Numbered from the stretch's first letter, positions 15,819-25,240 are shown. The stretch: DNA of 64,000 nt from a bacterium (GCA_022763185.1 JALEGL010000008.1:1-64000); one strand, 5' to 3'. Numbers and translations are program-made. Notes: a model not told the origin generated them from the letters alone.

Positions 15819-16805
15819 ATGAAAATTTATCTAGTAGGCATATTTGTGCTTGTTCAATCAGTGTTCGCGCAAAATCAAAAAATCTGGATTGATACAGATG
15901 TTGCTATGTATGAGAGTAATTTTTTACAGTACTTTCATGATGTTGATGATATTTTAGCTTTATTGCATATTATTCACATACCAAACATAAAAATTGAAGG
16001 TATCAGTACGCTTTATGGTAATGCTGGACATCAGCGAGCATATAAGTCTGCACTTAAAATAGTCAGTGAGCAAAATAAAAAAATACGTATTTACTCTGGA
16101 GCAAGGAGACCACGTTATTTTAAGGAGACAGAGGCACAAAGAGCTCTGATAGAAAGTTTAGAGAAAAATGATCATTTAACCATCATTGCATTGGGACCAT
16201 TGACCAACATAGCCTCTGTTATTTTAAAGCGACCAGATTTGATACCAAAAATTCAGAATCTTATTTTGGTTGGTGGAAGAAGAGTCGAAAAATTCTGGAA
16301 GTTCAAAATTGGACCCAAATATATTCCAGATGCAAATATTGCGCATGATCTGTTTTCAAGTGATCTTATACTGAAACTTTTAAAAAGAATAACCATTGTT
16401 CCTTTTGAATTGGCCAGACAGATGTTCTTTGATCAGCATGATATGGAGCGTTTAGGAAACATTAATGAAAAGATGCATGAAGTAAAAAAACAAATTAAGC
16501 CTTGGTTTCAGTTATGGAAGCTTGTTGGTGAAGAAGGCTTCAATCCCTTTGATTTATTTGCCGTTGGTTATGTTTCACATCCACATTTTTTTAATTGCTT
16601 TGGAGTGGGACAGTATCGCTTAAATCAATTGCGGTTAGGTAGAAAAAAGAAGGATATACTGGAAGTAAAAAATTTAGAAAAATCTATGCATGCCCGTATA
16701 CAATATTGTATAAATATCGATCAAAATTTTAAGTATGCATTTTTTGAAAATTTAGAAAATATGGATGATCAAGAATTAGTTTTAGATGAAAGTTTAGTTA
16801 AGTAA
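15819..16805 (+). CDS. Secreted nucleoside hydrolase (IUNH family)
   Basis: A 328-residue protein with a signal peptide (MKIYLVGIFVLVQSVFA, then QNQK) and an inosine-uridine nucleoside hydrolase fold. The family splits nucleosides into base and ribose; here in the periplasm or outside. Recognisable parts are IWIDTD, then DVDDILALL, GISTLYGNAG, LGPLTNIASV and LILVGGRR. The calcium-binding DxDxxxDD motif is split by about 12 inserted residues between Asp27 and Asp43-Asp44, which is unusual. Homologues exist with secretion signals, often on mobile or scavenging loci. Probably co-transcribed with the upstream MtnK-like kinase. Confidence 0.8.
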   Translation: MKIYLVGIFVLVQSVFAQNQKIWIDTDVAMYESNFLQYFHDVDDILALLHIIHIPNIKIEGISTLYGNAGHQRAYKSALKIVSEQNKKIRIYSGARRPRYFKETEAQRALIESLEKNDHLTIIALGPLTNIASVILKRPDLIPKIQNLILVGGRRVEKFWKFKIGPKYIPDANIAHDLFSSDLILKLLKRITIVPFELARQMFFDQHDMERLGNINEKMHEVKKQIKPWFQLWKLVGEEGFNPFDLFAVGYVSHPHFFNCFGVGQYRLNQLRLGRKKKDILEVKNLEKSMHARIQYCINIDQNFKYAFFENLENMDDQELVLDESLVK

Positions 16806-16937
16806 CTACTCTGGTTTTTTAGAAGAACGGAGCTAAGTCAATTTAAGAACAATTGATAGCCAATTAAAATTAAAAGTGTGCAATTAAGCCTTTTAATTAA
16901 GTTGTTTGATTAAAAAACATTATTTTATATTATAGTG

Positions 16938-17684
16938 TTAGCGTCCACCCGTCAGAGGAATGATTGCTCCAGAAAGGTAACTGGCCTGTTCAGAGCAGAG
17001 GTATGATACGACATCAGCAATTTCTTCAGCATGGGCTATTCTTCCAAGAGGAATTTTTTTTGCTAGGTCACTTTTACGCTTATCTCTAGATACATCTGGG
17101 TGAGCTTGGGTATAAGATTCTATCGCTTGATCAAGCATGGGCGCATGTGTTGGACCTGGACATATAGCATTGACTCTAACCCCATAAGGGCCAGCATCCA
17201 GAGCGGATGTTTTAGCCATGTTGACGACAGCAGCCTTACTCATAGCATAAACGGCACTTTCTGGGGCAGCCTGAAAAACTTGTTCTGAACCACACAATAC
17301 AATAGACCCATTTTTTTGTTTTTTCATAAGAGGTAAAATAGATTTTAAAATGTAAAAAGCACCTCGTATATTGAGATTTAAAATTTTCTCAAAGCTTTCG
17401 TTGGATGTTTCTTCTAAAATACCTGATGTATGTGACCCTGCATTAACAAAAAGAGCATCGATGCTAGAGAATTTTTCTTTGATTTGTAAGGTAGAGGTTT
17501 GAATGTCTTCCCACTTGCAAACATTACATTTATACCAGTGTATGTTTTTTGGAAGCGCATCTTTAGGGGGAGCGAGATCTAAATTAACCACATTCCAGTT
17601 CTGATTTGCAAAATTTAAACCGGTTGCTAAGCCTATACCTGAAGAAGCGCCGGTAATAACAATGGTTTTTTTTGAGATATGCAT
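16938..17684 (-). CDS. Short-chain dehydrogenase/reductase
   Basis: A 248-residue classical SDR, FabG-like in size. TGASSGIGLATG (about residues 11-22) binds NAD(P), NAG follows in the NNAG position, Ser sits in VLCGSEQ, and YAMSK gives the catalytic Tyr and Lys. The C-terminal YLSGAIIPLTGGR matches the family end. Substrate cannot be predicted. Single gene, convergent with the nucleoside hydrolase and divergent from the threonine-aldolase-like gene. Confidence 0.85.
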   Translation of the reverse strand: MHISKKTIVITGASSGIGLATGLNFANQNWNVVNLDLAPPKDALPKNIHWYKCNVCKWEDIQTSTLQIKEKFSSIDALFVNAGSHTSGILEETSNESFEKILNLNIRGAFYILKSILPLMKKQKNGSIVLCGSEQVFQAAPESAVYAMSKAAVVNMAKTSALDAGPYGVRVNAICPGPTHAPMLDQAIESYTQAHPDVSRDKRKSDLAKKIPLGRIAHAEEIADVVSYLCSEQASYLSGAIIPLTGGR

Positions 17685-17836
17685 AATTTTAACGGTATCT
17701 TTTTAAAGTTAAAGGTCAAATTTTAACTTGATCAACAGCGCTAAAAATTAATGAGCTAATACAAATAAATCAAAACTTAAGATGGGCCGTATTTTTTTAT
17801 ATGAAATTTTAATTACTTTATATAAGTTGGTGAATT

Positions 17837-18924
17837 ATGAACCAAAAGGATGCTTTGAAAATTCAGCGTTCATATAAATATTTTTGCATGGACATTACCC
17901 AATAAAGCCTAAACAATATTTTAAAGAAATGTATGATTATGTTTCTTCTGATGAAGAAGCGGATCGCTATGGTCAAGGTAAATCAATAAAAGATTTTGAA
18001 TATGAATTAAAAAATCTCTTTGGTTTTGAAGACTGTGTATTTTTTCAAACTGGAACAATGGCTCAGTTAATTGCTATGCGTATATGGACGGAGCAACAAA
18101 AAAAATCAAAGATTGCATTTCATCCTACATGCCATTTAGAATTGCATGAACATTCTGCTTATAAAGTGTTGCATAAGCTAAATGCTGAATTGATTGGTGA
18201 TCAAAGTCGATTGATCAATATTGAAGATTTAAAAAAATTAAAAGAAACTCCTTCGGTGGTTATTTTTGAGTTGCCTCAACGAGAAATTGGAGGACAGTTA
18301 CCAATATGGAAAGACTTAAATGAACAGATTACATATTTGCGTTCAAAAAAAATAAAAGTTCACCTTGATGGAGCAAGAATTTGGGAGTGCGCTTCATATT
18401 ATAAAAAAACGTATCAGGAAATTGCTAGCTTGTTTGATAGTGTTTACATAAGTTTTTATAAAGGTATTGGAGCTATTTCAGGGGCAGCATTGCTTGGGAG
18501 CCAATCTTTTATAGATAACGCACGTATTTGGAATAGAAGACATGGTGGAAATTTAATCACGGCCTTTCCAGTTTATTTGTCTGCACGCTACAATTTAAAA
18601 AAAAGAATAGCTCGCTTTGAAAAATATTACCAAAAAACAAAAGAAATATGTAAGCTGATATCAACAATGCAAGGTTATTCTATCAATCCGAAAACACCTC
18701 AAGTCAATATGTTTCACCTTATGGTTAAGGGTAAGAGTAAAGATTTATCTAAACGAGCATTGGAAGTATCGCAAGAAATGGGTATTTGGGGCTTTTCAAA
18801 TATAAAGCCTTCAGATCAACCTGAGGTCTCTATGCTTGAATGGTATGTGGGTGAAGCAACATTGGATATCTCATTAGAAAAAATTGAAGAATTTTTGAAT
18901 AAAATGTTACACAGCAATGATTAA
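17837..18924 (+). CDS. Threonine aldolase-like PLP enzyme, apparent frameshift near the start
   Basis: The main frame (17884-18924, 346 residues) is a fold-type I PLP enzyme of the L-threonine aldolase / beta-eliminating lyase group. It has GTMAQLIAMRIW, the PLP aspartate in VHLDGARIWE, and the Schiff-base lysine in SFYKGIGAISGAAL. It likely cleaves a beta-hydroxy amino acid to glycine and an aldehyde. The main frame has only a TTG start at 17884. In another frame, ATG 17837 gives MNQKDALKIQRSYKYF and runs into the T5 tract at 17881-17885. One more T would join it smoothly as YFLHGHYPIKP. So either a base is missing (sequence error or mutation) or TTG is used. Confidence 0.75.
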
Positions 18925-19004
18925 GGTTTGATAAGCGTTTAAGGTGTTAACTTATTGTTTTCTTCAAAGAATTAGAGGATAATCAAATTTAAAGGAGATT
19001 AGAT

Positions 19005-19409
19005 ATGAACAGTTTATCTTCTATGTTTTGTTACTTTATTTTGGTAGCTCACCTTTTGCTGGGTATATGGGGGCTATTTGGCATTTTTGAATACGTGACA
19101 GGTTATGCTTTTATTGGATCTCTTCAAAACCCAAACTTTCCTTCAGGTACTCAATTTATACACTGGGTATTGGCTACGCTTACAAGTCTTTTTTTTCTTT
19201 TTGGATATTTTAAGAAATGGAAATACACGCCTGAAGCAATGCTTGTGATGTATGCATGTCTCACTACTTTATGCTTCATTGAAACATTTGATTTTATGAC
19301 TAAAAACAATCGATATATTTTATATACAATGGAAGTTGTACAATACACAATAATTTTATTTTACTTATTCAAATCAAAAAAAATGAAAAATCAATTCAAA
19401 AGAATATAA
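19005..19409 (+). CDS. Small four-helix membrane protein of unknown function
   Basis: A 134-residue inner-membrane protein with four hydrophobic segments at about residues 8-30, 48-68, 76-95 and 105-123, and a basic C-terminal tail (KSKKMKNQFKRI). The start is well supported by AAAGGAG seven bases before ATG. No family recognised. Single gene. Confidence 0.75.
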   Translation: MNSLSSMFCYFILVAHLLLGIWGLFGIFEYVTGYAFIGSLQNPNFPSGTQFIHWVLATLTSLFFLFGYFKKWKYTPEAMLVMYACLTTLCFIETFDFMTKNNRYILYTMEVVQYTIILFYLFKSKKMKNQFKRI

Positions 19410-19490
19410 ATAATGATGAGTTTGTGCATACGTAAAGCCTCAAAAAATAAAAGTAAAATTAAAAAAATTGATTTCTTAGATGATTTTTCT

Positions 19491-20714
19491 CTAGGTTGAA
19501 TAAAATGAACGAACTTTAGGAATGCTTCTTAACGCTAAAATACCTGAGGCTAGACAATAAAAAATAATAAATAGATAACTTGCATTATAGCTTTGCCAGA
19601 GCTTGAAAATTTGGGCAAATAAGGCAGGTCCAATTGAGGTTGAAAATACCATGGCTGAAACAGCCATGCTTTTAAATTTACCCAATTGATTGAGAGGAAC
19701 CAACTCAGCAACAAAAGCCATTTTTACATTACTGGCATAACCAGCAGAAATACCTAATAATATAAAATACATTGCTATGGACAGTTTGTTGCTGCTCAAA
19801 AGAAGGCAGCTAGGGGCAAGCATGAGAGGTAGTAAATGAAAACTATAAATCAGTTTTGCACTATATTTATCAATGAGTAGACCAACCAGAACATTGGCTA
19901 TAATTTGAAAAAGAGCAAACAGACTAAGACAGCTTGCAAAAAAGCTTAAGCTAACCCCTAATTCTTTGGCAATAAAACTCTGGTGAAACAATAAGGCCGT
20001 AATAAACATGGGAACAGCAATATAAGAGGGCAAGATAGCAAATAAAAAAGATTTAGAGATATTTTGATTTGAGCTTGAATACGATGGATTTAGTGGATTT
20101 TTTGTTGGTGAAGAGGAGTCAGGTTCAATTTTTCTAAAAACTTGTGCTGATTTGACCAAAGCCCAAGCTGTAGGCAATAAAGCAAACAACAAAAAGCCAG
20201 CAGCAGTGAGATAAGCCGTTCTCCAACCCATTTGTTGTGTTAGATATACCATTGTTACTGGAAGCAAGGCTTCTCCAATGGGGTGACCACTCAATACAAA
20301 TGAGAGTGCTTTGCCACGATTTTTCTGGAAATACCTAGAACTGGCCGTAACCGCCACATGGCTCATGAGTCCTTGCCCTAACATCCGTATCAAAAATAAG
20401 CCTAAAATAAATGGAAGATAATGATGACTGAGAGTTAGTATAATAATGCCTAGAACTAAAGCAACAACAACAGCCGTTGCATAATGTAAGAGGTCCCAGT
20501 CATCTATATATTTACCTAACTTTGGAAGTAAGATAGCACTGGTTAAAGTTATTAAGCCATAGTAATTTGCAAACGTGCTTGTAGATATCTCAAAGCTTTG
20601 GGTAAAAGATGGGATGAAAAGTGAAATAAAAAAGGTTTGTCCAAAACTTGAGCCAAAAGTAAATAATGTGCCAAACATTAAGAAGGGTGCTTGCAATTTG
20701 ATTTTAGCCCACAC
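19491..20714 (-). CDS. MFS transporter
   Basis: A 407-residue major facilitator with 12 predicted membrane segments and a central cytoplasmic loop rich in Ser, Pro and Asn (about residues 200-220). The loop between TM2 and TM3 is LPKLGKYIDDWDLL, and RYFQKNRGKALSF sits in the TM4-TM5 loop, as in MFS proteins of the monocarboxylate or oxalate-formate type. GHPIGEALLPVTMVY is the TM5 motif C region. Substrate unknown. The gene is monocistronic. Confidence 0.85.
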   Translation of the reverse strand: MWAKIKLQAPFLMFGTLFTFGSSFGQTFFISLFIPSFTQSFEISTSTFANYYGLITLTSAILLPKLGKYIDDWDLLHYATAVVVALVLGIIILTLSHHYLPFILGLFLIRMLGQGLMSHVAVTASSRYFQKNRGKALSFVLSGHPIGEALLPVTMVYLTQQMGWRTAYLTAAGFLLFALLPTAWALVKSAQVFRKIEPDSSSPTKNPLNPSYSSSNQNISKSFLFAILPSYIAVPMFITALLFHQSFIAKELGVSLSFFASCLSLFALFQIIANVLVGLLIDKYSAKLIYSFHLLPLMLAPSCLLLSSNKLSIAMYFILLGISAGYASNVKMAFVAELVPLNQLGKFKSMAVSAMVFSTSIGPALFAQIFKLWQSYNASYLFIIFYCLASGILALRSIPKVRSFYST

Positions 20715-20972
20715 AGTTCAGGTTGCCTAACACAGGTTTAATTGAGAATCTATATCTTTTAATATAAGAGGCTAAGAAAACAGCTAATATAAAACAAGAG
20801 TTCAAATAACGTTGTTATAACAGTTTATAGCTGCGAGTAGAGCTCAAAAAGTTTTTTATAATACATGGTATGAGGATATCTGTATTCAAGTAGACATAAA
20901 ATTTGATGAATTTGCTTTCTATATGAATAAATTTTATCGGGTGTTGTGCATACAAGAAAATTTAGAAAAAAT

Positions 20973-21551
20973 TTAAAAATTGTATGAAATTCCTAATTTG
21001 AATGGAGTAAAAGATAATACATAGGTTTCGTCTCCAACTCCCAAATCATAGTGTAATGCAAGGTCGTCACTCAGTAATAATAATTTATTATTAGGAGATT
21101 TGTTGATGTAATAAGTTAAATACACATCTGAAACTACTTCTGGATCTGAATCGTTGCTGTTATTGATAGCAGGTATAAGGTAAATTATTATAGGGATGTT
21201 GAAAAAAAGGCTTGGATGAAGCTGTGAGTGTGTAGTAGTTTCGTAACCGTTATACTGGGCTAAAATAAATCGTTTGTTCGGCTGGACAATATGACTCCTA
21301 AGATCAAGACTTTTTTTACCAGGGGTTAATGTATCATTTAGAAAACAACAATAAGCATCATCAAAAATTCCATAGCTATCTCGACATTTATTGTTTACTT
21401 CATCCGTCAACAACGGATTATAGGCTACACTAAGATTAGTTTCATTTTTTTTTGTAGCGTATGATTTATTCACAAAACAGAAAAATACAAGCAAATAAAA
21501 GCTTAATATAAACTTAGAATTAATATTTTGTATTGGTTGTTTTTGTTTCAT
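20973..21551 (-). CDS. Putative outer-membrane barrel protein
   Basis: A 192-residue protein with an N-terminal signal (hydrophobic residues 13-28, ending NKSYA) and a C-terminus of alternating residues ending in phenylalanine (FTPFKLGISYNF), the usual barrel-assembly signal. Three cysteines (CRDSYGIF and CCF) lie near residues 56-69. Function unknown. ATG 21551 lacks a strong ribosome site. Confidence 0.6.
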   Translation of the reverse strand: MKQKQPIQNINSKFILSFYLLVFFCFVNKSYATKKNETNLSVAYNPLLTDEVNNKCRDSYGIFDDAYCCFLNDTLTPGKKSLDLRSHIVQPNKRFILAQYNGYETTTHSQLHPSLFFNIPIIIYLIPAINNSNDSDPEVVSDVYLTYYINKSPNNKLLLLSDDLALHYDLGVGDETYVLSFTPFKLGISYNF

Positions 21552-21600
21552 TTTAAATACCTATAACAGTCACAAAATCATGAGAATTTATTTAAGAACA

Positions 21601-21675
21601 CTAACTTTGGTTAAAAGTGTTTTATGATGAAGAGTATGTAATAGAGGTTTTAATTTTTAAGCTAACCAAGGTTAG
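21601..21675. promoter_or_regulatory. Pair of similar palindromes upstream of the crystallin-fold gene
   Basis: CTAACTTTGGTTA at 21601-21613 and CTAACCAAGGTTAG at 21662-21675 are related palindromes 61 bases apart, in the gap between divergent genes. They might be paired operator sites. A TATAAA box follows at 21709-21714. This is a pattern observation without a known regulator. Confidence 0.3.
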
Positions 21676-21742
21676 TTTTTATTAGCAATGTATCTGGTAG
21701 TCTCCAATTATAAAATAACATAATCAAAAAAAGGAGGTTAGT

Positions 21743-22189
21743 ATGAAAAAAATAATTGCAGTCAGTATAATGATGGCAACATTATTTACATTAAATTTAT
21801 CATTTGCTGATGATCATAAGAAAAAATCAGATGAAAAATACAATGATAAAGCAATTGATAAATATGTTACGATTTATACATACCAAGCGTTAGCAATGGA
21901 TGAAGGTTGTTGGGCAACGTTCTATGACAAAAAAAATTTTAAGGGAGCAAATCTTACTTTAGCGGGTAGATATAGTTTAGGTGATATTGACTTTGACTTG
22001 AAGCCATACAGCTTTGGAGGATATCCAGATAGTGTAAAAGTAGGAGAAAAAGCAACGCTGCATCTTTATGGTGATGAAAATTATAAAGATCTAGACTATA
22101 CCTTAAAAGCAAATGCATCAGTAAAAAAACTCAAAATGATACCTGTTTGGGATAAAATTGAGAGTGTGCGTTTGACATGTAATAAATAA
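21743..22189 (+). CDS. Secreted beta/gamma-crystallin-type protein
   Basis: A 148-residue protein with a signal peptide ending near residue 22 (LSFA, then DDHKK), a lysine-rich linker and one crystallin-like domain. The Greek-key features are CWATFYDKKNFKGANLTL (tyrosine corner and FKG), then PDSVKVGEKATLHLYGDENY, and a second motif ending IESVRLTC. The two terminal cysteines could pair. Microbial relatives often bind Ca2+ and are linked to stress, but the Ca2+ signature is not clear here. AAAGGAGG before ATG is very strong, implying high expression. csbD follows 52 bases later. Confidence 0.75.
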   Translation: MKKIIAVSIMMATLFTLNLSFADDHKKKSDEKYNDKAIDKYVTIYTYQALAMDEGCWATFYDKKNFKGANLTLAGRYSLGDIDFDLKPYSFGGYPDSVKVGEKATLHLYGDENYKDLDYTLKANASVKKLKMIPVWDKIESVRLTCNK

Positions 22190-22241
22190 AAGTAAAACCT
22201 TATAAAAACTAATTAAAAACTAAAACAAAAGGAAAACAATA

Positions 22242-22445
22242 ATGAATAAAGAAATTGTAAAAGGAAATTGGAATCAAGTAAAAGGTAAATTTAAAGAGAA
22301 GTGGGGAGAAATATCACATGATGATGTAGATCGTTTGGAAGGTAATTATGATCAAATCATTGGTAAAATTCAACAAGCATATGGTAAAAGCAAAGAAGAA
22401 GCTGAGCATGAATTTAACAGTTGGATGAATGAGCATAAAAGTTAA
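22242..22445 (+). CDS. CsbD-family stress protein
   Basis: A 67-residue protein covering the whole CsbD (YjbJ) domain: KGNWNQVKGKFKEKWGEIS, DRLEGNYDQIIGKIQ, YGKSKEEAEHEF. CsbD proteins are small, disordered to helical and abundant in general stress or stationary phase; the mechanism is unknown. AAAGGAAAAC precedes ATG. It probably shares a transcript with the crystallin-like gene and ends before the hairpin at 22493. Confidence 0.9.
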   Translation: MNKEIVKGNWNQVKGKFKEKWGEISHDDVDRLEGNYDQIIGKIQQAYGKSKEEAEHEFNSWMNEHKS

Positions 22446-22492
22446 AAATAAGACTTAGATTTTTAATATAACTTATTGGTTCGTACAAGGGT

Positions 22493-22540
22493 CTCAAACT
22501 AAAATTATTGTTTTCAATGGTTTTTAGTTTGAGGCTTTTG
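22493..22540 (+). terminator. Hairpin terminator between convergent genes
   Basis: CTCAAACTAAAA (22493-22504) pairs perfectly with TTTTAGTTTGAG (22522-22533) across a 17-base loop, followed by GCTTTTG. It lies between the end of csbD and the end of the minus-strand gene at 22644. Confidence 0.6.
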
Positions 22541-22643
22541 ACATAACGTAATGTTAATTTTTTAGGCTCTAGACTAGCTTGAAGAGGTTGTTTTAAAAGT
22601 TAGATTGCATTAAAAAATATTCAATACTTTGTATCAATAAAAT

Positions 22644-23441
22644 TTAATTGTTCTGCCGAGAACACTCAATAGCATTTCTAATCTCTTTTGGAATGAAACC
22701 GCTTGAAGCGGCCTTTGGAATTGGATCGCCAGACAGTTGACGAGTTCTTCTACGCATTGCTAAAGCTTTAAAGTTTCCGGCTTTATGTAACTGCCACACC
22801 ATCCCTAAATTTTGAGTTACATCGTTTATCTCAGCTATGCTTGCATAAGTTTTTTTCATCCAATACAGTTCGGCCGCAACAAACTCTATTGTCCCCTCAA
22901 ACTCTGTTAAGGCTTGGGTTATGTTTAATGGGTCAGGGTCACCGTCTGCATTAATATATTTTTGTGCATCATGGAACCAGTTCATTTCTACCATGCGCAT
23001 GGCCATGTAAATTTTTATTTCAGAAGCACCAATAGAATTAAAAATAGCACCATCAAAAGAGTTTCTTCTTGGAGTCATCATACCGTGAGATTCAAGTTCT
23101 TGGTCTTCAATTTTAGCACTTTTATAGTGTTGTATTAAGCTAGCGTAGCCATTTTTATTAAGAGCCATTTTTTTAGCTCTATCAGCCATGACTAACTCTG
23201 CGGCATCTTGAAACTCTCCCTGTTTCCATAAGATGCTTGCAATAGCAGTTGGGTTGACCTCATATAAGGTGGCATATTCACAGATTATTTTTTGTCTATC
23301 TTCATTGTTAATTAAATTTGACTCTGTCATTTTTTGAAAAGCTCTAAACTCAGACCCGATTAGGCCTCTTTCTTGAGCTAAAATTAAATGCTGTGTAAAA
23401 CTAAACACTACTGCGAATAAAAAAGTTGTATATTTTTTCAA
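22644..23441 (-). CDS. Secreted protein, possibly lysozyme-like fold
   Basis: A 265-residue exported protein whose signal peptide ends near residue 22 (LILA, then QERG). The body is helical. CEYATLYEVNPTAIASILWK resembles the first helix of transglycosylase-type domains, where a glutamate acts as catalyst, and EGTIEFVAAELYWMKKTY resembles the later helix found in DUF1402-type lysozyme-like proteins. The match is weak, and the putative catalytic glutamate is not certain, so activity on peptidoglycan is only a possibility. Single gene, preceded by CTTGAAAAA-type sequence without a strong ribosome site. Confidence 0.5.
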   Translation of the reverse strand: MKKYTTFLFAVVFSFTQHLILAQERGLIGSEFRAFQKMTESNLINNEDRQKIICEYATLYEVNPTAIASILWKQGEFQDAAELVMADRAKKMALNKNGYASLIQHYKSAKIEDQELESHGMMTPRRNSFDGAIFNSIGASEIKIYMAMRMVEMNWFHDAQKYINADGDPDPLNITQALTEFEGTIEFVAAELYWMKKTYASIAEINDVTQNLGMVWQLHKAGNFKALAMRRRTRQLSGDPIPKAASSGFIPKEIRNAIECSRQNN

Positions 23442-23700
23442 GTTTTCCCCCTTGAAGCTTCATTATAACACAGTTTGTTACAAAATTACCAGTTGAAATA
23501 AGTTGTTTTATGTCAGTGGGTTGAAAGGCCAGTTTAGTTTAAATTCAACCTTTAAAGTAGGTTTTTATTAACAGCCTATTCTAGTTACAGATTCTTTTTT
23601 AAACTTCATTTACAGTGAGAGTGAATATTTGACGACTATAGAATGAGTAGTAGGTGGTGTATTTACAAGACTCTTTTTGTATTTTTGCTATAGTCTTTTT

Positions 23701-24531
23701 ATGAGTATAGAAAAACTAAGAGATAAAGTATTAGTTGTGAGTGGTGGTAGTCGTGGCATAGGTAAAGCCATTGCTTTGCGTATGGCAAAAGCAGGCATGC
23801 GCGTGGTGATTTTAGGCAAAACAGAAACGCCACATCCTAAAGTGCCTGGAACAATTCATCAGACGGTAGATGAAATTAAAAAAGAAGGTGGCCAAGCCAT
23901 GGCTATAGCTTGTGATGTCCGTGACATATCACAATTGAAAGCTGTGGTTGACCAAACCATCAAGTCTTATGGTCAATTGGATATGGTGGTGAACAATGCC
24001 GGAGCCATTCAATTACAGCCCTTGGATCAGCTTGAAGGTAAACGTATTGATTTAATGACACAAATTAATGCCTATGCTCCCATTCATTTGATAAAACTTG
24101 CCTTACCTCATCTCAAGAAAAGTGATCATGCGCATATTATTAACATTTGTCCACCCATAGATTTAGATTTGAAGTGGTTTGCAAAGCATAGTGTTTACAC
24201 GGTATCTAAATATAGCCAAAGTATGCTAACATTAGGTTTGTCTGAAGAATTTAAAGACAGCACTATTGCTGTTAATGGCTTGTGGCCAAAAACCCTCATT
24301 GCTACAGCAGCGGTTCAAAATTTACTGGGTGGCGACAAGATGATTCAACGTAGTAGAAAGCCTGAAATTGTTGCTGATGCAGCACACTGGATTTTAAGTC
24401 AAGCGCCAGAAAAATTAACCGGGCATCTGTTTTTGGACGAAGAGGTATTGTCCAAAGCAGGAGTAAGTGACTTAGAGCACTATGCAATTAATTCAGATAT
24501 GGATTTACAAAATGATTTGTACGTTTCTTGA
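23701..24531 (+). CDS. SDR oxidoreductase, HSDL2-like
   Basis: The start at 23701 (MSIEKLRDK) is preferred over an upstream TTG at 23677. The 276-residue product has SGGSRGIGKAIA, NNAG, and YTVSKYS as nucleotide and catalytic parts. The stretch GKTETPHPKVPGTI and the ending LTGHLFLDEEVL with DLEHYAI closely follow the SDR domain of hydroxysteroid dehydrogenase-like protein 2. Unlike the animal protein it has no SCP2 domain. The catalytic serine position is INICPPI, with no Ser at the usual spot, as is typical of this subgroup. Substrate unknown, perhaps a lipid. Confidence 0.8.
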   Translation: MSIEKLRDKVLVVSGGSRGIGKAIALRMAKAGMRVVILGKTETPHPKVPGTIHQTVDEIKKEGGQAMAIACDVRDISQLKAVVDQTIKSYGQLDMVVNNAGAIQLQPLDQLEGKRIDLMTQINAYAPIHLIKLALPHLKKSDHAHIINICPPIDLDLKWFAKHSVYTVSKYSQSMLTLGLSEEFKDSTIAVNGLWPKTLIATAAVQNLLGGDKMIQRSRKPEIVADAAHWILSQAPEKLTGHLFLDEEVLSKAGVSDLEHYAINSDMDLQNDLYVS

Positions 24532-24550
24532 GCTGTTTTAATTGCCTAGC

Positions 24551-25240
24551 TTATTTTTTGGCAAACCATCCGCAAATCATCAAGGCCTGAAAAAATTGAA
24601 TGGTTTCTTTCAAGCCTGCTTGTTGCATTTGTTTTTCTGTTATTGAGGGAGGCAGAACAGTCAAGGCTTCTCTTAGTTGATGAGGTAGGTTTGACAAAGT
24701 TTCAGGTGTAGCGCCCATCAGTTTTTGAACTTCTTCCCATTTTTCAAGCATTTGTGGAAACTTGGATGAATCTAGATCAAAACTAATTTCTGTGTGGATT
24801 AGGTATCCACCGATGTTTAGGCGTTGAGTCATGTGCTTAAAAAAATCTATACGGTTTTCTTTTTCAACAAAGTGTCCTACAAACAGACTTAAAATTGCAT
24901 TAAAGTCTTGTTGAGTAGGAACATCATTTATATAACCATGAATAAACTCACACCTGTTGACTAAACCAGCGTTAGCCATCTTTTTTTTACATACATCCAA
25001 CATTGACTTTGAGGGCTCTAAAGCAACAAAACGCCACTTTGGAAAGATATTGGCAAAATAAAGGATTTCAGACCCCGTTCCAGCACCTACACATAGAACT
25101 TTTGAGTCTTCAGGTAATGTCTTTAAGATTAAACGACTTGAAAAATGTAGGGCATCTTTTATTGGACTGAGCTTACGGTTTCGTTCATCGTAAACTTGAG
25201 CCATACCTTCATTAAAAAAATCAACAGGTGTCTTGCTCAT
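24551..25240 (-). CDS. Class I SAM-dependent methyltransferase
   Basis: A 229-residue cytoplasmic methyltransferase. VLCVGAGTGSEILYFA (about 44-59) is the SAM glycine loop, VALEPSKSMLDVCKKKM the acidic ribose-binding strand, and ILSLFVGHFV the post-motif region. Relatives are annotated as UbiE-like. The substrate cannot be deduced. Convergent with the HSDL2-like gene, with only 19 bases between their ends. Confidence 0.8.
   Translation of the reverse strand: MSKTPVDFFNEGMAQVYDERNRKLSPIKDALHFSSRLILKTLPEDSKVLCVGAGTGSEILYFANIFPKWRFVALEPSKSMLDVCKKKMANAGLVNRCEFIHGYINDVPTQQDFNAILSLFVGHFVEKENRIDFFKHMTQRLNIGGYLIHTEISFDLDSSKFPQMLEKWEEVQKLMGATPETLSNLPHQLREALTVLPPSITEKQMQQAGLKETIQFFQALMICGWFAKK

Noticed and set aside
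23677-23700. Upstream start of the HSDL2-like SDR at 23677
   Set aside because: The extra eight residues match no SDR N-terminus, and MSIEKLRDK fits the family start.
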